Positions 25,249-34,601 of a stretch of 64,000 bases of DNA are shown here, in pieces. This stretch comes from Pseudosulfitobacter pseudonitzschiae (GTDB taxonomy: Bacteria > Pseudomonadota > Alphaproteobacteria > Rhodobacterales > Rhodobacteraceae): assembly GCF_900129395.1 (NCBI RefSeq), contig NZ_FQVP01000004.1, forward strand, positions 1-64,000, given 5' to 3'. Position 1 is the first letter of the stretch. Every line of letters starts with the position of its first letter. The notes below the pieces were generated by a model. It did no database searches, was not told where the DNA came from, and saw only the letters and a list, made by a program, of their open reading frames with translations. The translations under genes and the position numbers were made by a program.

Positions 25249-25761
25249 ATGCGTGACACCGGCATGGGTGCGGGACTGGGCGGCGAAAGCCTTCTGTTCC
25301 TGACAGACGAACAATTGCGGCAGGGCATTGAGGCAATGTTCTTTGCCTATCGCGGGTTTACGGCCGATCCTGATCGCATCTTGGCGGACCTTGCCTATGG
25401 CCGCGCCCACCACCGCGCGGTCCACTTTATCAACCGCGCGCCGGGCACCACGGTCAACAACCTGCTGAACATTCTGGGCGTCACCAAACAGTCTTTGAAC
25501 CGCGTCTTGCGCACCCTGATTGCCGACGGCCTGGTGGAAAGCCGCGTGGGCCAGCATGACAAACGCGAGCGTCACCTTTTCCTGACCGAGGATGGCCACG
25601 CCCTGGAACAGAAACTGTCCGATGCCCAACGCGCCCGTATGCGCACCGCCTTCCGCGAGGCCGGACCGGACGCCGTCGGCGGCTTTCGCCGTGTGCTCGA
25701 GGCGATGATGGACCCCGAAATGCGCCGCGCCTATGCCCGCCTGAAGGAAAACGGCGCATGA
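25249..25761 (+). CDS. petP: MarR-family regulator PetP
   Basis: The 170-residue winged-helix protein starts at ATG 25249; the frame is open upstream without ribosome site support. The MarR core is LLNILGVTKQSLNRVLRTLIADGLVESRVGQHDKRERHLFLTEDG, a recognition helix followed by the wing. Its stop overlaps the start of an OmpR-type response regulator by 4 bases. In Rhodobacter capsulatus the same pair, petP-petR, was found to be needed for cytochrome bc1 operon expression and growth. Naming rests on this gene order and on position between ilvE and the xseB-ispA-dxs group; sequence identity was not computed. Confidence 0.8.
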   Translation: MRDTGMGAGLGGESLLFLTDEQLRQGIEAMFFAYRGFTADPDRILADLAYGRAHHRAVHFINRAPGTTVNNLLNILGVTKQSLNRVLRTLIADGLVESRVGQHDKRERHLFLTEDGHALEQKLSDAQRARMRTAFREAGPDAVGGFRRVLEAMMDPEMRRAYARLKENGA

Positions 25762-26459
25762 GCGATTTTGACGCGCATTTGCTGGTTGTCGATGACGATG
25801 AACGCATTCGGACGCTGTTGCAGAAGTTCCTGATCCGCAACGGCTTTCTGGTGACCGCAGCCCGCGATGCACAACACGCGCGGCGCATCCTGACGGGGCT
25901 GGACTTCGACATGATCATTCTTGATGTAATGATGCCGGGCGAAGATGGCCTCAGCCTGTGCCGGTCGCTGCGCGAAACCAAGACGACACCGATCCTGCTG
26001 CTGACCGCGCGCGGCGAAACCGACGCCCGCATCGAAGGGTTCGAAGCCGGGGCCGATGATTACCTGCCAAAACCTTTTGAACCCAAGGAACTGTTGCTGC
26101 GCATCAATGCCGTACTGCGACGTATGCCCGACACGCCTGCGCAGGACAGTATGCCGAAAATCCTGCAACTGGGCGACATCCGCTATGACATTGAACGCGG
26201 TGAGATGTGGCAAGGACAGGACATCGTGCGCCTGACCGGCACCGAAATGCTGCTGATGAAGATTTTTTCCGCCCAGCCCGGCAACCCCATCAGCCGTGCC
26301 AAGCTGGTCGAGGAACTGGGCCGCGACCGGGGACAGGCGCAAGAGCGCGCAGTCGACGTGCAGATCACCCGCTTGCGCCGCAAGATCGAAAGCGATCCGA
26401 AACAGCCGCGCTATCTGCAAACCGTGCGCGGCGCGGGCTATATGCTGGCTCCGGACTGA
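25758..26459 (+). CDS. petR: OmpR-family response regulator PetR
   Basis: The 233-residue protein has a receiver domain (residues 6-120) with acidic pocket Asp12-Asp13, phosphoacceptor Asp56 in ILDVMMPGEDG, Thr83 and Lys105. The winged-helix DNA-binding domain (about 135-230) has LTGTEMLLMKIF, RAVDVQITRLRRKIE and YLQTVRGAGYML. It is co-translated with petP and has no histidine kinase gene nearby. By analogy with R. capsulatus PetR it should activate petABC, here 12 kb away on the other strand. Its phosphodonor is unknown. Confidence 0.85.
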   Translation: MSDFDAHLLVVDDDERIRTLLQKFLIRNGFLVTAARDAQHARRILTGLDFDMIILDVMMPGEDGLSLCRSLRETKTTPILLLTARGETDARIEGFEAGADDYLPKPFEPKELLLRINAVLRRMPDTPAQDSMPKILQLGDIRYDIERGEMWQGQDIVRLTGTEMLLMKIFSAQPGNPISRAKLVEELGRDRGQAQERAVDVQITRLRRKIESDPKQPRYLQTVRGAGYMLAPD

Positions 26460-26552
26460 CGGCAACTTTCTGCACAAAAACTGCGGTCCCGGCGTCTGGC
26501 ATCGGGTGGCGAAGGCCGCTATGCTGACGCTTGCACAACCATGAGGCCCGCG

Positions 26553-26795
26553 ATGACCGACACACCCGTGACCGAGATGAGCTTTGAACAGGCGATGGCC
26601 GAACTGGAACAGGTTCTGGGCCAGCTTGAGCGCGGCGACGTGGCGCTGGATCAGTCGATCACGCTGTACGAACGCGGTGCCGCCCTCAAGGCCCGCTGCG
26701 AGGCCAAGCTGAAAGAGGCCGAGGAAAAGGTCGCCGCGATCACGCTGGACAGCGACGGCAACCCCACGGGCACCACCCCCGCCGACATTCAGTAA
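26553..26795 (+). CDS. xseB: Exodeoxyribonuclease VII small subunit
   Basis: The 80-residue helical protein forms the multi-copy sleeve on XseA in the single-strand-specific nuclease. The signature SFEQAMAELEQVLGQLERGDVALDQSI (split by turns) and the YERGAALKARCEAKLKEAEEKV hairpin are typical. ATG 26553 is preferred to ATG 26541 because GAGG lies 6 bases upstream of it. It is 3 bases before ispA. The xseB-ispA-dxs order is widely conserved in proteobacteria. Confidence 0.95.
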   Translation: MTDTPVTEMSFEQAMAELEQVLGQLERGDVALDQSITLYERGAALKARCEAKLKEAEEKVAAITLDSDGNPTGTTPADIQ

Positions 26796-26798
26796 CCC

Positions 26799-27659
26799 AT
26801 GTTCTCCGACCGGCTGGCGCAGGCCGCCACGCAGATTCAATCGCAATTCGACACCGTTCTGAACAGTCTGGACGATGTGCCCGTCACCCATGCGATGGCG
26901 CATGCCACCCAGGGCGGCAAACGGCTGCGCGGCTTTCTGGTGCTGGAATCGGCGCGGCTGCACGGGCTGGACGCCGCCACGGCAATATGGCCCGCCACGG
27001 GGATCGAGGCGATGCACGCCTATTCACTGGTCCACGACGATCTGCCCTGCATGGACAACGACGACATGCGCCGGGGCCAGCCCACCGTGCACGTCAAATG
27101 GGACGAGGCCACCGCCATGCTGGCCGGTGACGCGCTGCATGCGCTCAGCTTCGAACTGGTTACCCACGACACGGTCGGCCCGGCCCGCGCCGATCTGGCC
27201 CATACGCTGGCGCTGGCCGCCGGACAGCGCGGCATGGTGCTGGGTCAGGCACTGGACATCGCCGCCGAAACCGCCGACGTGCCGCTGACGCTGGACCAGA
27301 TCGAATACCTGCAACGCGGCAAGACCGGCGCGCTGATCGAATGGTCGGCCTGTGCCGGTGCACGCATGGCCGGCGCAGACACCAGCCCGCTGCGGACCTA
27401 TGCACAAGCGATGGGGCTGGCGTTCCAGATCGCCGACGATGTGCTGGACGTGACCGGCGATGCCTCCACCGTGGGCAAGGCCACCGGCAAGGACGCCGAT
27501 GCCGGCAAGGCCACATTCGTGTCGCTGCTGGGTCTGGACGGGGCGAAACGCCGCGCGGCAGAACTGGTGCAATCTGCCTGCGACGCCCTAGATACATATG
27601 GACCGGATGCCGACGTGCTGCGCGAAACTGCCGCATTTGTCATCCGCCGCGAGAAATGA
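26799..27659 (+). CDS. ispA: Farnesyl diphosphate synthase (polyprenyl synthetase)
   Basis: This 286-residue enzyme condenses isopentenyl diphosphate with dimethylallyl and geranyl diphosphate. The first aspartate-rich motif is [16 protein letters not shown] (Asp80, Asp81 and Asp86), with two residues inserted between the aspartates as in the bacterial FPP synthases. The second is QIADDVLD (Asp213, Asp214 and Asp217). [10 protein letters not shown] and the KTGALIEWS block are also present. It lies between xseB and dxs in one operon, so the product feeds quinone, undecaprenol and possibly carotenoid synthesis. Chain length cannot be read with certainty. Confidence 0.95.
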   Translation: MFSDRLAQAATQIQSQFDTVLNSLDDVPVTHAMAHATQGGKRLRGFLVLESARLHGLDAATAIWPATGIEAMHAYSLVHDDLPCMDNDDMRRGQPTVHVKWDEATAMLAGDALHALSFELVTHDTVGPARADLAHTLALAAGQRGMVLGQALDIAAETADVPLTLDQIEYLQRGKTGALIEWSACAGARMAGADTSPLRTYAQAMGLAFQIADDVLDVTGDASTVGKATGKDADAGKATFVSLLGLDGAKRRAAELVQSACDALDTYGPDADVLRETAAFVIRREK

Positions 27660-27673
27660 CAGAAGGCCGCCCC

Positions 27674-29602
27674 ATGACGGACCGTCCAAACACCCCGCTG
27701 CTGGATACCATCCAGCGCCCCGCTGACATGAAACACCTCAGCGACGGCCAGCTGTTGCAACTGGCCGACGAGCTGCGCCGTGAAACCGTGTCTGCGGTGT
27801 CGGTCACCGGCGGCCATCTGGGCGCGGGTCTGGGTGTGGTCGAGTTGACCGTGGCCCTGCACGCCGTGTTCGACACGCCACGCGACAAGATCGTGTGGGA
27901 CGTGGGCCACCAGTGCTATCCGCACAAGATCCTGACCGAACGCCGCGACCGCATCCGCACCCTGCGCCAAAAGGACGGGCTGTCCGGTTTCACCAAGCGC
28001 AGCGAATCGCCCTATGACCCGTTTGGCGCAGCGCATTCCAGCACCTCGATCAGCGCCGCCCTTGGCCTGGCCGTGGCGCGTGATCTGGGCGGTGTAACGC
28101 CCGAGGGACTTGGCGACGCAATTGCAGTGATCGGTGACGGCAGCATGAGCGCGGGCATGGCCTATGAGGCGATGAACAACGCGGGCGATCTGGGCAAGCG
28201 TCTGATCGTGATCCTGAACGACAATGAAATGTCCATCGCCCCGCCCGTGGGCGCGATGTCGTCCTATCTGTCCCGCCTTTACGCCGAGGAGCCGTTCCAG
28301 GACCTGAAAGCCGCCGCCAAAGGGGCGGTCAGCCTGCTGCCGCCCCCCTTCCGCGAAGGGGCACGCCGGGCCAAGGACCTGCTCAAGGGCATGACCGTGG
28401 GCGGCACCCTGTTCGAACAGCTGGGATTTTCCTATATCGGCCCCATCGACGGGCACGATCTGGACCAGCTTCTGCCCGTGCTGCGCACAGTCAAGGCGCG
28501 CGCCACCGGCCCGATCCTGATCCATGTGCTGACCAAGAAGGGCAAGGGCTATGGCCCCGCCGAACAGGCTGCCGACAAGGGGCACGCCCGCGCCAAGTTC
28601 GACGTGATCACCGGCGAACAGAAAAAAGCACCCAGCAATGCGCCCAGTTACACCAGCGTCTTTGCCCAGCATCTGCTGAAAGAGGCCGCCGCCGATGACC
28701 GGATTTGCGCGGTGACTGCTGCCATGCCCGATGGCACCGGGCTGAACCTGTTTGCCGAACGTTATCCCAGCCGCTGCTTTGATGTCGGCATCGCCGAACA
28801 GCATGGCGTAACCTTCTCGGCCGGGTTGGCTGCGGGCGGTATGAAACCGTTCTGCGCGATGTATTCGACATTCCTGCAACGCGGTTACGACCAGGTGGTG
28901 CACGATGTGGCGATCCAACGCCTGCCGGTGCGGTTTGCCATCGACCGTGCGGGGCTGGTGGGCGCCGACGGGGCCACCCATGCGGGCGCCTTTGACGTGG
29001 CATTTCTGGCGAACCTGCCCGGTTTCGTGGTGATGGCCGCCGCGGACGAGGCAGAGCTGGCGCATATGGTCGCCACCGCCGCCGCCCATGACGACGGCCC
29101 CATCGCTTTCCGCTTTCCGCGAGGCGAAGGCACCGGCGTCGAGATGCCAGAACGCGGCACCCCGCTTGAGATCGGCAAGGGACGCATGATCCGTGAAGGT
29201 CGGCGCGTGGCGATCCTGTCTTTTGGCACCCGCCTGAGCGAGGTCGAAGCCGCCTGCGAAAGCCTGGCTGCCAAGGGGATCACCCCCACCGTCGCAGACG
29301 CCCGTTTTGCCAAGCCACTGGACCGTGACATGATCCTGCAACTGGCCGCCGATCACGAGGCGCTGATCACCATCGAAGAAGGTGCCGTTGGCGGCTTTGG
29401 CAGCCATGTCGCACAGCTTTTGTCGGACGAGGGCGTGTTCGACGATGGGTTAAAGTTCCGGTCGATGGTGCTGCCCGACATCTTCATCGACCAGTCCAGC
29501 CCTGCCGACATGTACGCAACCGCACAACTCAGCGCCAAGGACATCGAGGCCAAGGTGTTGAACGTTCTGGGCGTGTCACAGATCGGTGCGGAACGGGCGT
29601 GA
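27674..29602 (+). CDS. dxs: 1-deoxy-D-xylulose-5-phosphate synthase
   Basis: This thiamine-diphosphate enzyme makes DXP from pyruvate and glyceraldehyde-3-phosphate, the entry to the MEP isoprenoid pathway and to thiamine and pyridoxal. It has 642 residues from ATG 27674; the frame continues upstream only inside ispA. Signatures are [31 protein letters not shown], the ThDP motif [31 protein letters not shown], and [16 protein letters not shown]. It is the last gene of xseB-ispA-dxs. Its thiamine need links it to the thiBPQ importer in the same window. Confidence 0.98.
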   Translation: MTDRPNTPLLDTIQRPADMKHLSDGQLLQLADELRRETVSAVSVTGGHLGAGLGVVELTVALHAVFDTPRDKIVWDVGHQCYPHKILTERRDRIRTLRQKDGLSGFTKRSESPYDPFGAAHSSTSISAALGLAVARDLGGVTPEGLGDAIAVIGDGSMSAGMAYEAMNNAGDLGKRLIVILNDNEMSIAPPVGAMSSYLSRLYAEEPFQDLKAAAKGAVSLLPPPFREGARRAKDLLKGMTVGGTLFEQLGFSYIGPIDGHDLDQLLPVLRTVKARATGPILIHVLTKKGKGYGPAEQAADKGHARAKFDVITGEQKKAPSNAPSYTSVFAQHLLKEAAADDRICAVTAAMPDGTGLNLFAERYPSRCFDVGIAEQHGVTFSAGLAAGGMKPFCAMYSTFLQRGYDQVVHDVAIQRLPVRFAIDRAGLVGADGATHAGAFDVAFLANLPGFVVMAAADEAELAHMVATAAAHDDGPIAFRFPRGEGTGVEMPERGTPLEIGKGRMIREGRRVAILSFGTRLSEVEAACESLAAKGITPTVADARFAKPLDRDMILQLAADHEALITIEEGAVGGFGSHVAQLLSDEGVFDDGLKFRSMVLPDIFIDQSSPADMYATAQLSAKDIEAKVLNVLGVSQIGAERA

Positions 29603-29609
29603 ACAGGCT

Positions 29610-30197
29610 TTACCCCGGCCTGGCCCAGACCGCGATGCTGGCCAGAACCGCAACCTGCACATAGCCTGCCAGCACCCACAGACCGTCGCGGGTGATGACG
29701 CCGAATGCGATCATCGCAATCGCGCCGGCGCAGAATGACGACACAAAGGGCAGGATTTCCAGAAACGGAAAGGTCGCAGCTGTCAGCATGCAGACCACCA
29801 AGGTTAGCGGTCGCAGCATACCAGAGGTCAGGACCCGCAAACGGGGCCGCGAATGTGCATCCAGCCAGGCACAGGGCCTGCGCAACCACCCCGTCGCTGT
29901 CAGAACCCGATGCGCCGCCAGCTCGCGCCGCAGCAGGATCTCGGGCAGCCACAAATGCCGCCGCCGCCCAAAAGCTTGCGCCATCAGCACCAGCAGGATC
30001 ACCGACGACAGCGTCGGCACCGTGGGAATGCCCGACAACGGGGACACGATCAGGATCGAGACCGCCAGCACCAGGGGCATGATGGACCGGTCACCGATGG
30101 CGGCCAGTATCTCGCGCATGCACACAACTGTCCCGTCCGCAGCCTCGTCAATCGCATCCAGCAGATGCGTCAACGTCTTGTCATTGGATTTCGACAT
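29610..30197 (-). CDS. exoD: ExoD-family membrane protein
   Basis: This 195-residue inner-membrane protein is of the ExoD (exopolysaccharide synthesis) family. The N-terminal 35 residues are soluble and acidic; then come hydrophobic segments, MPLVLAVSILIVSPLSGIP with TVPTLSSVILLVLMAQ, and two or three more helices from about residue 125. The loop RRRHLWLPEILLRRE is the family's conserved motif. ExoD was named from a Sinorhizobium mutant with altered exopolysaccharide and alkali sensitivity; its mechanism is unknown. It lies 7 bases after the SDR-type gene on the same strand and 7 bases from the convergent dxs stop. Confidence 0.85.
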   Translation of the reverse strand: MSKSNDKTLTHLLDAIDEAADGTVVCMREILAAIGDRSIMPLVLAVSILIVSPLSGIPTVPTLSSVILLVLMAQAFGRRRHLWLPEILLRRELAAHRVLTATGWLRRPCAWLDAHSRPRLRVLTSGMLRPLTLVVCMLTAATFPFLEILPFVSSFCAGAIAMIAFGVITRDGLWVLAGYVQVAVLASIAVWARPG

Positions 30198-30204
30198 TCC
30201 AGAA

Positions 30205-31056
30205 TCAGCCGTCTTTCAAAAGGGCGGCCAGTCCTTCGCGGTATGTGGGATAGCGCAGCCGTACACCCAACGCAGACTTGATCCGTTCGTTCCGCACGCG
30301 TTTGCTTTCCGCATAGAAACTGCGCGCCATCGGGGTCATTTCTGCCTGTTCGATGGGAATTGCAGGCGGCACAGGCAGCCCCAGCAGCGTCGCGGCATGG
30401 GCGATCACCTCTTGCGGTGGCGCGGGGTCGTCGTCACAGACGTTATAGGCCGTGCCTGGCGCAGGTCGGGCAATCGAGGCCGCCAGAACCTGTGCGATAT
30501 CCTCGACATGGGTGCGGGAAAACACCTGACCCTGCTTGATGATACGCCTTGCCGTGCCCTGGCGCACCTTCTCGAACGGTCCGCGACCGGGGCCATAGAT
30601 GCCAGCCAGCCGGAAGATATGCAGGGGCAAGCCGGGGATCGCGCGCCATGCCTCCTCTGCGTCCTTGCGCATCTGTCCGCGTCTGGTGGTGGGGGTCAGC
30701 GGCGTTTCCTCATCCACCCAATCGCCTGCGTGGTCCCCATAAACGCCCGTAGTCGACAGATAACCCAGCCATTCCAGTTCGCTGGCCTTGGATGCGATTG
30801 CCGCGTGCAACGCGTTCAAAACCGGATCGCCATCCGCCGTCGGCCCTGCCGAGATCAACACATGCGTGGCCTCGGCCAGCGCGGGCATCACATCCCCGCC
30901 CGGCCAGATCAGCGGCTCAACACCTGTCGCCGCGATAGCATCGGCCTTTTCCGCGGTGCGCGTGGTGCCGATCACCCGCCATCCCTGCGGAATCAGCACC
31001 GCCGCCAATGCCTGCGCCGAATAGCCGTGTCCGAATGAAAGCAATGTCTTGTTCAT
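30205..31056 (-). CDS. NAD(P)-binding epimerase/dehydratase-like protein
   Basis: The 283-residue extended-SDR-like protein begins at ATG 31056 (MNKTLLSFGHGYSAQALA), with a Rossmann nucleotide site of the GxGxxA form. YLSTTGVYGDHAG carries the Ser/Thr-Thr and Tyr positions; a catalytic YxxxK is not clear, which is usual in this YeeZ-like subfamily. LHIFRLAGIYGPGRGPFE and NVCDDDPAPPQEVI are the substrate-side blocks. The substrate is unknown. It probably shares a transcript with exoD and diverges from the methyltransferase gene with only 76 bases between starts. Confidence 0.8.
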   Translation of the reverse strand: MNKTLLSFGHGYSAQALAAVLIPQGWRVIGTTRTAEKADAIAATGVEPLIWPGGDVMPALAEATHVLISAGPTADGDPVLNALHAAIASKASELEWLGYLSTTGVYGDHAGDWVDEETPLTPTTRRGQMRKDAEEAWRAIPGLPLHIFRLAGIYGPGRGPFEKVRQGTARRIIKQGQVFSRTHVEDIAQVLAASIARPAPGTAYNVCDDDPAPPQEVIAHAATLLGLPVPPAIPIEQAEMTPMARSFYAESKRVRNERIKSALGVRLRYPTYREGLAALLKDG

Positions 31057-31132
31057 CTGCAATAGGTGCCCCGCCACAGTGCCACGTTCAAGCCCCTTGC
31101 ACCCAAAGCACGCGCACGCCAGCATGTACCGC

Positions 31133-31759
31133 ATGAGCGATGATCCAGACCTGAACGCCGCCTATGCCCTGCAAACACCCGAGGATTCGCGGCAACTGTA
31201 TGCCCGCTGGGCCAAAACCTATGACACCACATTCGCCAGCGCGAGCGGCTATGTTTTGCACATGCAAGTGGCCTCGCTGTTCGTGCTTCACGGCGGCACG
31301 GGGCCGGTTCTGGACGTGGGCGCAGGCACCGGCCTGTGCGGTGCGGCACTGACGGCCCAGGGAATCACACCTGTCGATGGCACCGACATTTCGCCGGAAA
31401 TGCTGGAAGTTGCGGGCACCAAGGGCATCTATCGCAAGCTTTTCACCGGCGACATTCTGAAGGGGTTGGATATCGCCGACGCCACCTATGCGGGGGCCAC
31501 CAGCAGCGGCACCTTTACCACCGGCCACGTCGGCCCAGATGCGTTGGACGAGGTGATACGCGTCGTCCGACCCGGCGGCCGCATCACCCTTTCGATCAAC
31601 GCACAGCACTTTGCAGCCCAGGGCTTTGCCGCGAAATTTGCCCTGTTAGAGCCTGATATTCAGGATCTGACCCTGACAGACGTCCCGATCTACAGCCCAG
31701 AGACCACCGGCGTCCACGCCCGCGACATCGCCCGCGTCGCCAGCTGGATCAAGCGTTAG
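31133..31759 (+). CDS. Class I SAM-dependent methyltransferase
   Basis: This 208-residue cytosolic protein has motif I VLDVGAGTGLCGAAL, motif II around GTDISPEMLEVA, and post-motif GDILKGLDIADATY. The later strand is VVRPGGRITLSI. The start at ATG 31133 (MSDDPDLN) is one of several close ATGs; 31124 is the alternative. N-terminal YARWAKTYDTTFASASGY is typical of small-molecule methyltransferases related to UbiE. The substrate is unknown. Its end overlaps the convergent enoyl-CoA hydratase gene by 4 bases. Confidence 0.85.
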   Translation: MSDDPDLNAAYALQTPEDSRQLYARWAKTYDTTFASASGYVLHMQVASLFVLHGGTGPVLDVGAGTGLCGAALTAQGITPVDGTDISPEMLEVAGTKGIYRKLFTGDILKGLDIADATYAGATSSGTFTTGHVGPDALDEVIRVVRPGGRITLSINAQHFAAQGFAAKFALLEPDIQDLTLTDVPIYSPETTGVHARDIARVASWIKR

Positions 31760-32535
31760 CGCCCCTTCCAGACGGGATCACGCTTCTCGGCAAAGGCTTT
31801 CGCCCCCTCAAGCTGATCCTCGGAGGCATAAAGTGCATCCACCGTGTGCAACTGCCGACCCGTGATCCGGTTCATCGCATCCTGGAACTTGGCATCCTCG
31901 GCATCGCGCACGATTTCCTTGATCGCGGCATAGACCAGCGGCGGGCCTGACGCGAGCAGCCGCGCCAGCTCCCATGCGCGGTCCGCCAGCGCATCGGCGG
32001 GCAACACCTCGTTCACGATCCCCCAACGATGCGCCTCGGCCGCATCAAACCAGCGCCCGGTCAGCAGCAGTTCCATCGCGATATGATAGGGAATCCGCTT
32101 GGGCAGTTTGACGCTGGCCGCATCCGCAACCGTGCCAGACCGGATCTCGGGCAGCGCAAACTGCGCATGATCCACCGCCAGGATCATGTCGGCACTCAGC
32201 GCCAGTTCCAGCCCGCCACCGCAGCAAATCCCGTTCACGGCTGCAATCACCGGCTTGTTCATCCCGCGCAGCTCCTGCAAGCCGCCGAAGCCACCGACGC
32301 CATAGTCCGCGTCCACGGCATCCCCGTCCGCCGCCGCCTTCAGGTCCCAACCGGGGCAAAAGAACTTGTCCCCGCCGCCAGTGATGATCGCGACACGCAA
32401 TTCAGGATCATCGCGGAAATCGGCGAAGACATCCCCCATGATCCGGCTGGTCGCCAGATCAATTGCATTGGCCTTGGGGCGGTCCAGCGTCACGTGCAGA
32501 ATTGCGCCTTCACGGCGGGTCTTGATCGGGTCCAT
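31756..32535 (-). CDS. caiD: Enoyl-CoA hydratase / carnitinyl-CoA dehydratase-like
   Basis: The 259-residue crotonase-fold enzyme has the oxyanion-hole segments FCPGWDLKAAADG and GICCGGGLELALSADMI, and the Glu-bearing FALPEIRSGTVADAASVKLPKR split by turns, which is close to CaiD-type carnitinyl-CoA dehydratases. It is the last gene of an operon with an NDP-forming acyl-CoA synthetase, an acyl-CoA dehydrogenase and a class II aldolase. That composition fits activation, oxidation and hydration of a CoA-linked acid. The true substrate may not be a carnitine derivative, so the symbol is tentative. Confidence 0.8.
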   Translation of the reverse strand: MDPIKTRREGAILHVTLDRPKANAIDLATSRIMGDVFADFRDDPELRVAIITGGGDKFFCPGWDLKAAADGDAVDADYGVGGFGGLQELRGMNKPVIAAVNGICCGGGLELALSADMILAVDHAQFALPEIRSGTVADAASVKLPKRIPYHIAMELLLTGRWFDAAEAHRWGIVNEVLPADALADRAWELARLLASGPPLVYAAIKEIVRDAEDAKFQDAMNRITGRQLHTVDALYASEDQLEGAKAFAEKRDPVWKGR

Positions 32536-32538
32536 TGG

Positions 32539-34554
32539 TCAGTCCTTTGCAATTCGGATCAGCGCGTCGGCAGCAACGGCGCGTGTCGGGGTACAGATCA
32601 GCGGGTTGATCTCAACCTCGCTGATCACATCGGCCTGTGCAATCACATAGGATTGCACCGCCATGACAGCGGCCACGATGCTGTCAATGTCAGCGGCAGG
32701 TTTGGCACGATAGCCAGACAGCAACGGGGCACATTTTAGCTTTGTTAGAGCCTGTTTCACTGCGCCTTCGTCCGAAGGCACCAGCAAGGAAACGGTATCG
32801 GCCAGTATCTCGGTAAACACGCCACCGGCGCCCAGCGTCAGAACAAACCCGTGCGCCGGATCTCGGGTCACCCCCACCAACAACTCGGCCACACCATCGG
32901 TCACCATCTCTTCGATGATTGCACCTGTGCCCGGCAGGTCCGCAAGGACCGCGCCCACCTGCTCCGCGGCTACGTTCAACCGCACTGCGCCTGCCTCGGT
33001 CTTGTGGGCCAGCCCCAGCCCTTTGACGGCAAAGGGTGGGATCAGCCCGGTCAGATCAGGGACAGATTTCCCTTGTGCAGAGACTGATTTTGGCACAGCC
33101 ACGCCGTGCTCGGCCAGGGCCACCTTGGCCTGTGCCTCGCTCAATGTCTCTCCGTCCCGCGCGGCCCCGGATCGCAAAGGGACCACCGCAACAGGCGCGC
33201 CCAGATGCGCCGCAATCTCGGCGGCGGCTATTGCCTCGGTCAGCCCGTTCATCGGCACGACCCCACCTGTTATCAGTCTCTGCGCGACTTCCAGCGGCAT
33301 CAGCTCGGGCAAGGTCGCAACCACAGCCACGGGCCGTCCCGTCTGTGCTCGCACGCCCAAAGCCGCAAGCGTCGCGCATTCCCAATCCTTCGCATCGGTG
33401 TGCGGATAATCCACGATCAGCAGGGTCAGCCCGATATGATCCGCCGCCATCGGTGCCCAGGCCCGCGTCATAGCCTGCGCATCGCGCCAGATGTACGTGT
33501 TGTAATCCAGCGGATTGGACAGCGCGACCATCGAACCCAATGCCTGTTGCAAAGCGGACCTTTGCCCCTGTGTCAGAGCCGGAAAGGATACCGCTCGGCC
33601 GTGCGCCGTATCGGCGGCCAGGCTCGCTTCGCCGCCAGAACAGCTGACAGACGACAGCGTCGGCGCATCCAGCCGCCCCGCCACATGCAACAGCTTCAAT
33701 GTCTCGACAAAGGTCGGCAGATCGCGCGCGCGCCCGATCCCCAACCGCGCCAGCAAGGCCCCGGCGCCCGCATCGCCCCCCGCAAGCGACGCCGTGTGGG
33801 ACACCGTCGCCCGCTGCGCCTGCTCGGACGCGCCGACTTTCAGCGCAATCAGCGGCACGCCGCGTTCCGCTGCCAGAACAGCCAGCCGATGCCACGCAGC
33901 GGTATCACCGAACCCTTCGATATGCAGCCCGATCGCCGTCACACGCGGATCATCCAGCAACCCCAGCGCAATTTCGGCCTGCGTCGTCTGCGCCATGTTT
34001 CCACAGGCCACGACATAGGACACCGGCAACCCGCGCTGCTGCATCGTCAGGTTGATCGCGATATTCGAACTTTGTGTCAGGATCGCCACACCGCTGTCCA
34101 CGCGCGGACATCCATGTTGGTCAGGCCACAACAACGCACCGTCCAGTGCGTTGATGTAGCCATAACAATTCGGCCCTAACACGGGCATATCACCCGCTGC
34201 GGCCACCAGTTGCGCCTGTAAATCCGTCCCGCTGGCATCCTCTGCCGCGGCCTCGGCAAAGCCTGAGGCAAAGCATACCGCCCCGCCCGCGCCCATCCGG
34301 GCCAGCCGCCCCACGACGTCAATCGCAACATGCCGGTTCACACCCACGAAAACCGCGTCAGGCACCTGTGGCAAATCCTCGACCGTAGGCACCGAAGCGA
34401 TCCCCTCGATGACCGCTCCCCTGGGGTGAACGATATGAATATCGCCCGAAAACCCCATAAGCAGAGACTGTTTTACGACCTGCGCGCACCAGGCGCCACC
34501 GCCCACGACGGCAATCGACCTTGGTCGCAACAACCGCGACAGATCACGCGCCAT
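32539..34554 (-). CDS. NDP-forming acyl-CoA synthetase (acetate-CoA ligase family)
   Basis: The 671-residue fused protein contains an N-terminal CoA-binding Rossmann domain (residues 1-130, RPRSIAVVGGGAWCAQVVKQSL split by turns), two ligase-CoA domains (about 145-440, with SSNIAINLTMQQRG and SCSGGEASLAADTAHGRAV) and a C-terminal ATP-grasp domain (about 465-665, with PPFAVKGLGLAHKTEAGAVRLNV and INPLI). Such enzymes activate organic acids to CoA esters using ATP and release ADP. It sits 3 bases before caiD and probably makes the CoA ester that the dehydrogenase and hydratase process. Confidence 0.9.
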   Translation of the reverse strand: MARDLSRLLRPRSIAVVGGGAWCAQVVKQSLLMGFSGDIHIVHPRGAVIEGIASVPTVEDLPQVPDAVFVGVNRHVAIDVVGRLARMGAGGAVCFASGFAEAAAEDASGTDLQAQLVAAAGDMPVLGPNCYGYINALDGALLWPDQHGCPRVDSGVAILTQSSNIAINLTMQQRGLPVSYVVACGNMAQTTQAEIALGLLDDPRVTAIGLHIEGFGDTAAWHRLAVLAAERGVPLIALKVGASEQAQRATVSHTASLAGGDAGAGALLARLGIGRARDLPTFVETLKLLHVAGRLDAPTLSSVSCSGGEASLAADTAHGRAVSFPALTQGQRSALQQALGSMVALSNPLDYNTYIWRDAQAMTRAWAPMAADHIGLTLLIVDYPHTDAKDWECATLAALGVRAQTGRPVAVVATLPELMPLEVAQRLITGGVVPMNGLTEAIAAAEIAAHLGAPVAVVPLRSGAARDGETLSEAQAKVALAEHGVAVPKSVSAQGKSVPDLTGLIPPFAVKGLGLAHKTEAGAVRLNVAAEQVGAVLADLPGTGAIIEEMVTDGVAELLVGVTRDPAHGFVLTLGAGGVFTEILADTVSLLVPSDEGAVKQALTKLKCAPLLSGYRAKPAADIDSIVAAVMAVQSYVIAQADVISEVEINPLICTPTRAVAADALIRIAKD

Positions 34555-34583
34555 ACTGCACCCTCTTTTGTCTGGATGTACCC

Positions 34584-34600
34584 CGGGGGCCTGCCCCCCG
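34584..34600 (-). repeat. Intercistronic GC hairpin with the core seen at 24198
   Basis: CGGGGGC (34584-34590) faces GCCCCCCG (34593-34600) across 2 bases, directly after the acyl-CoA dehydrogenase stop and before the synthetase gene. It is within the operon, so it may stabilise or partly terminate the messenger. Confidence 0.5.
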
Positions 34601-34601
34601 T

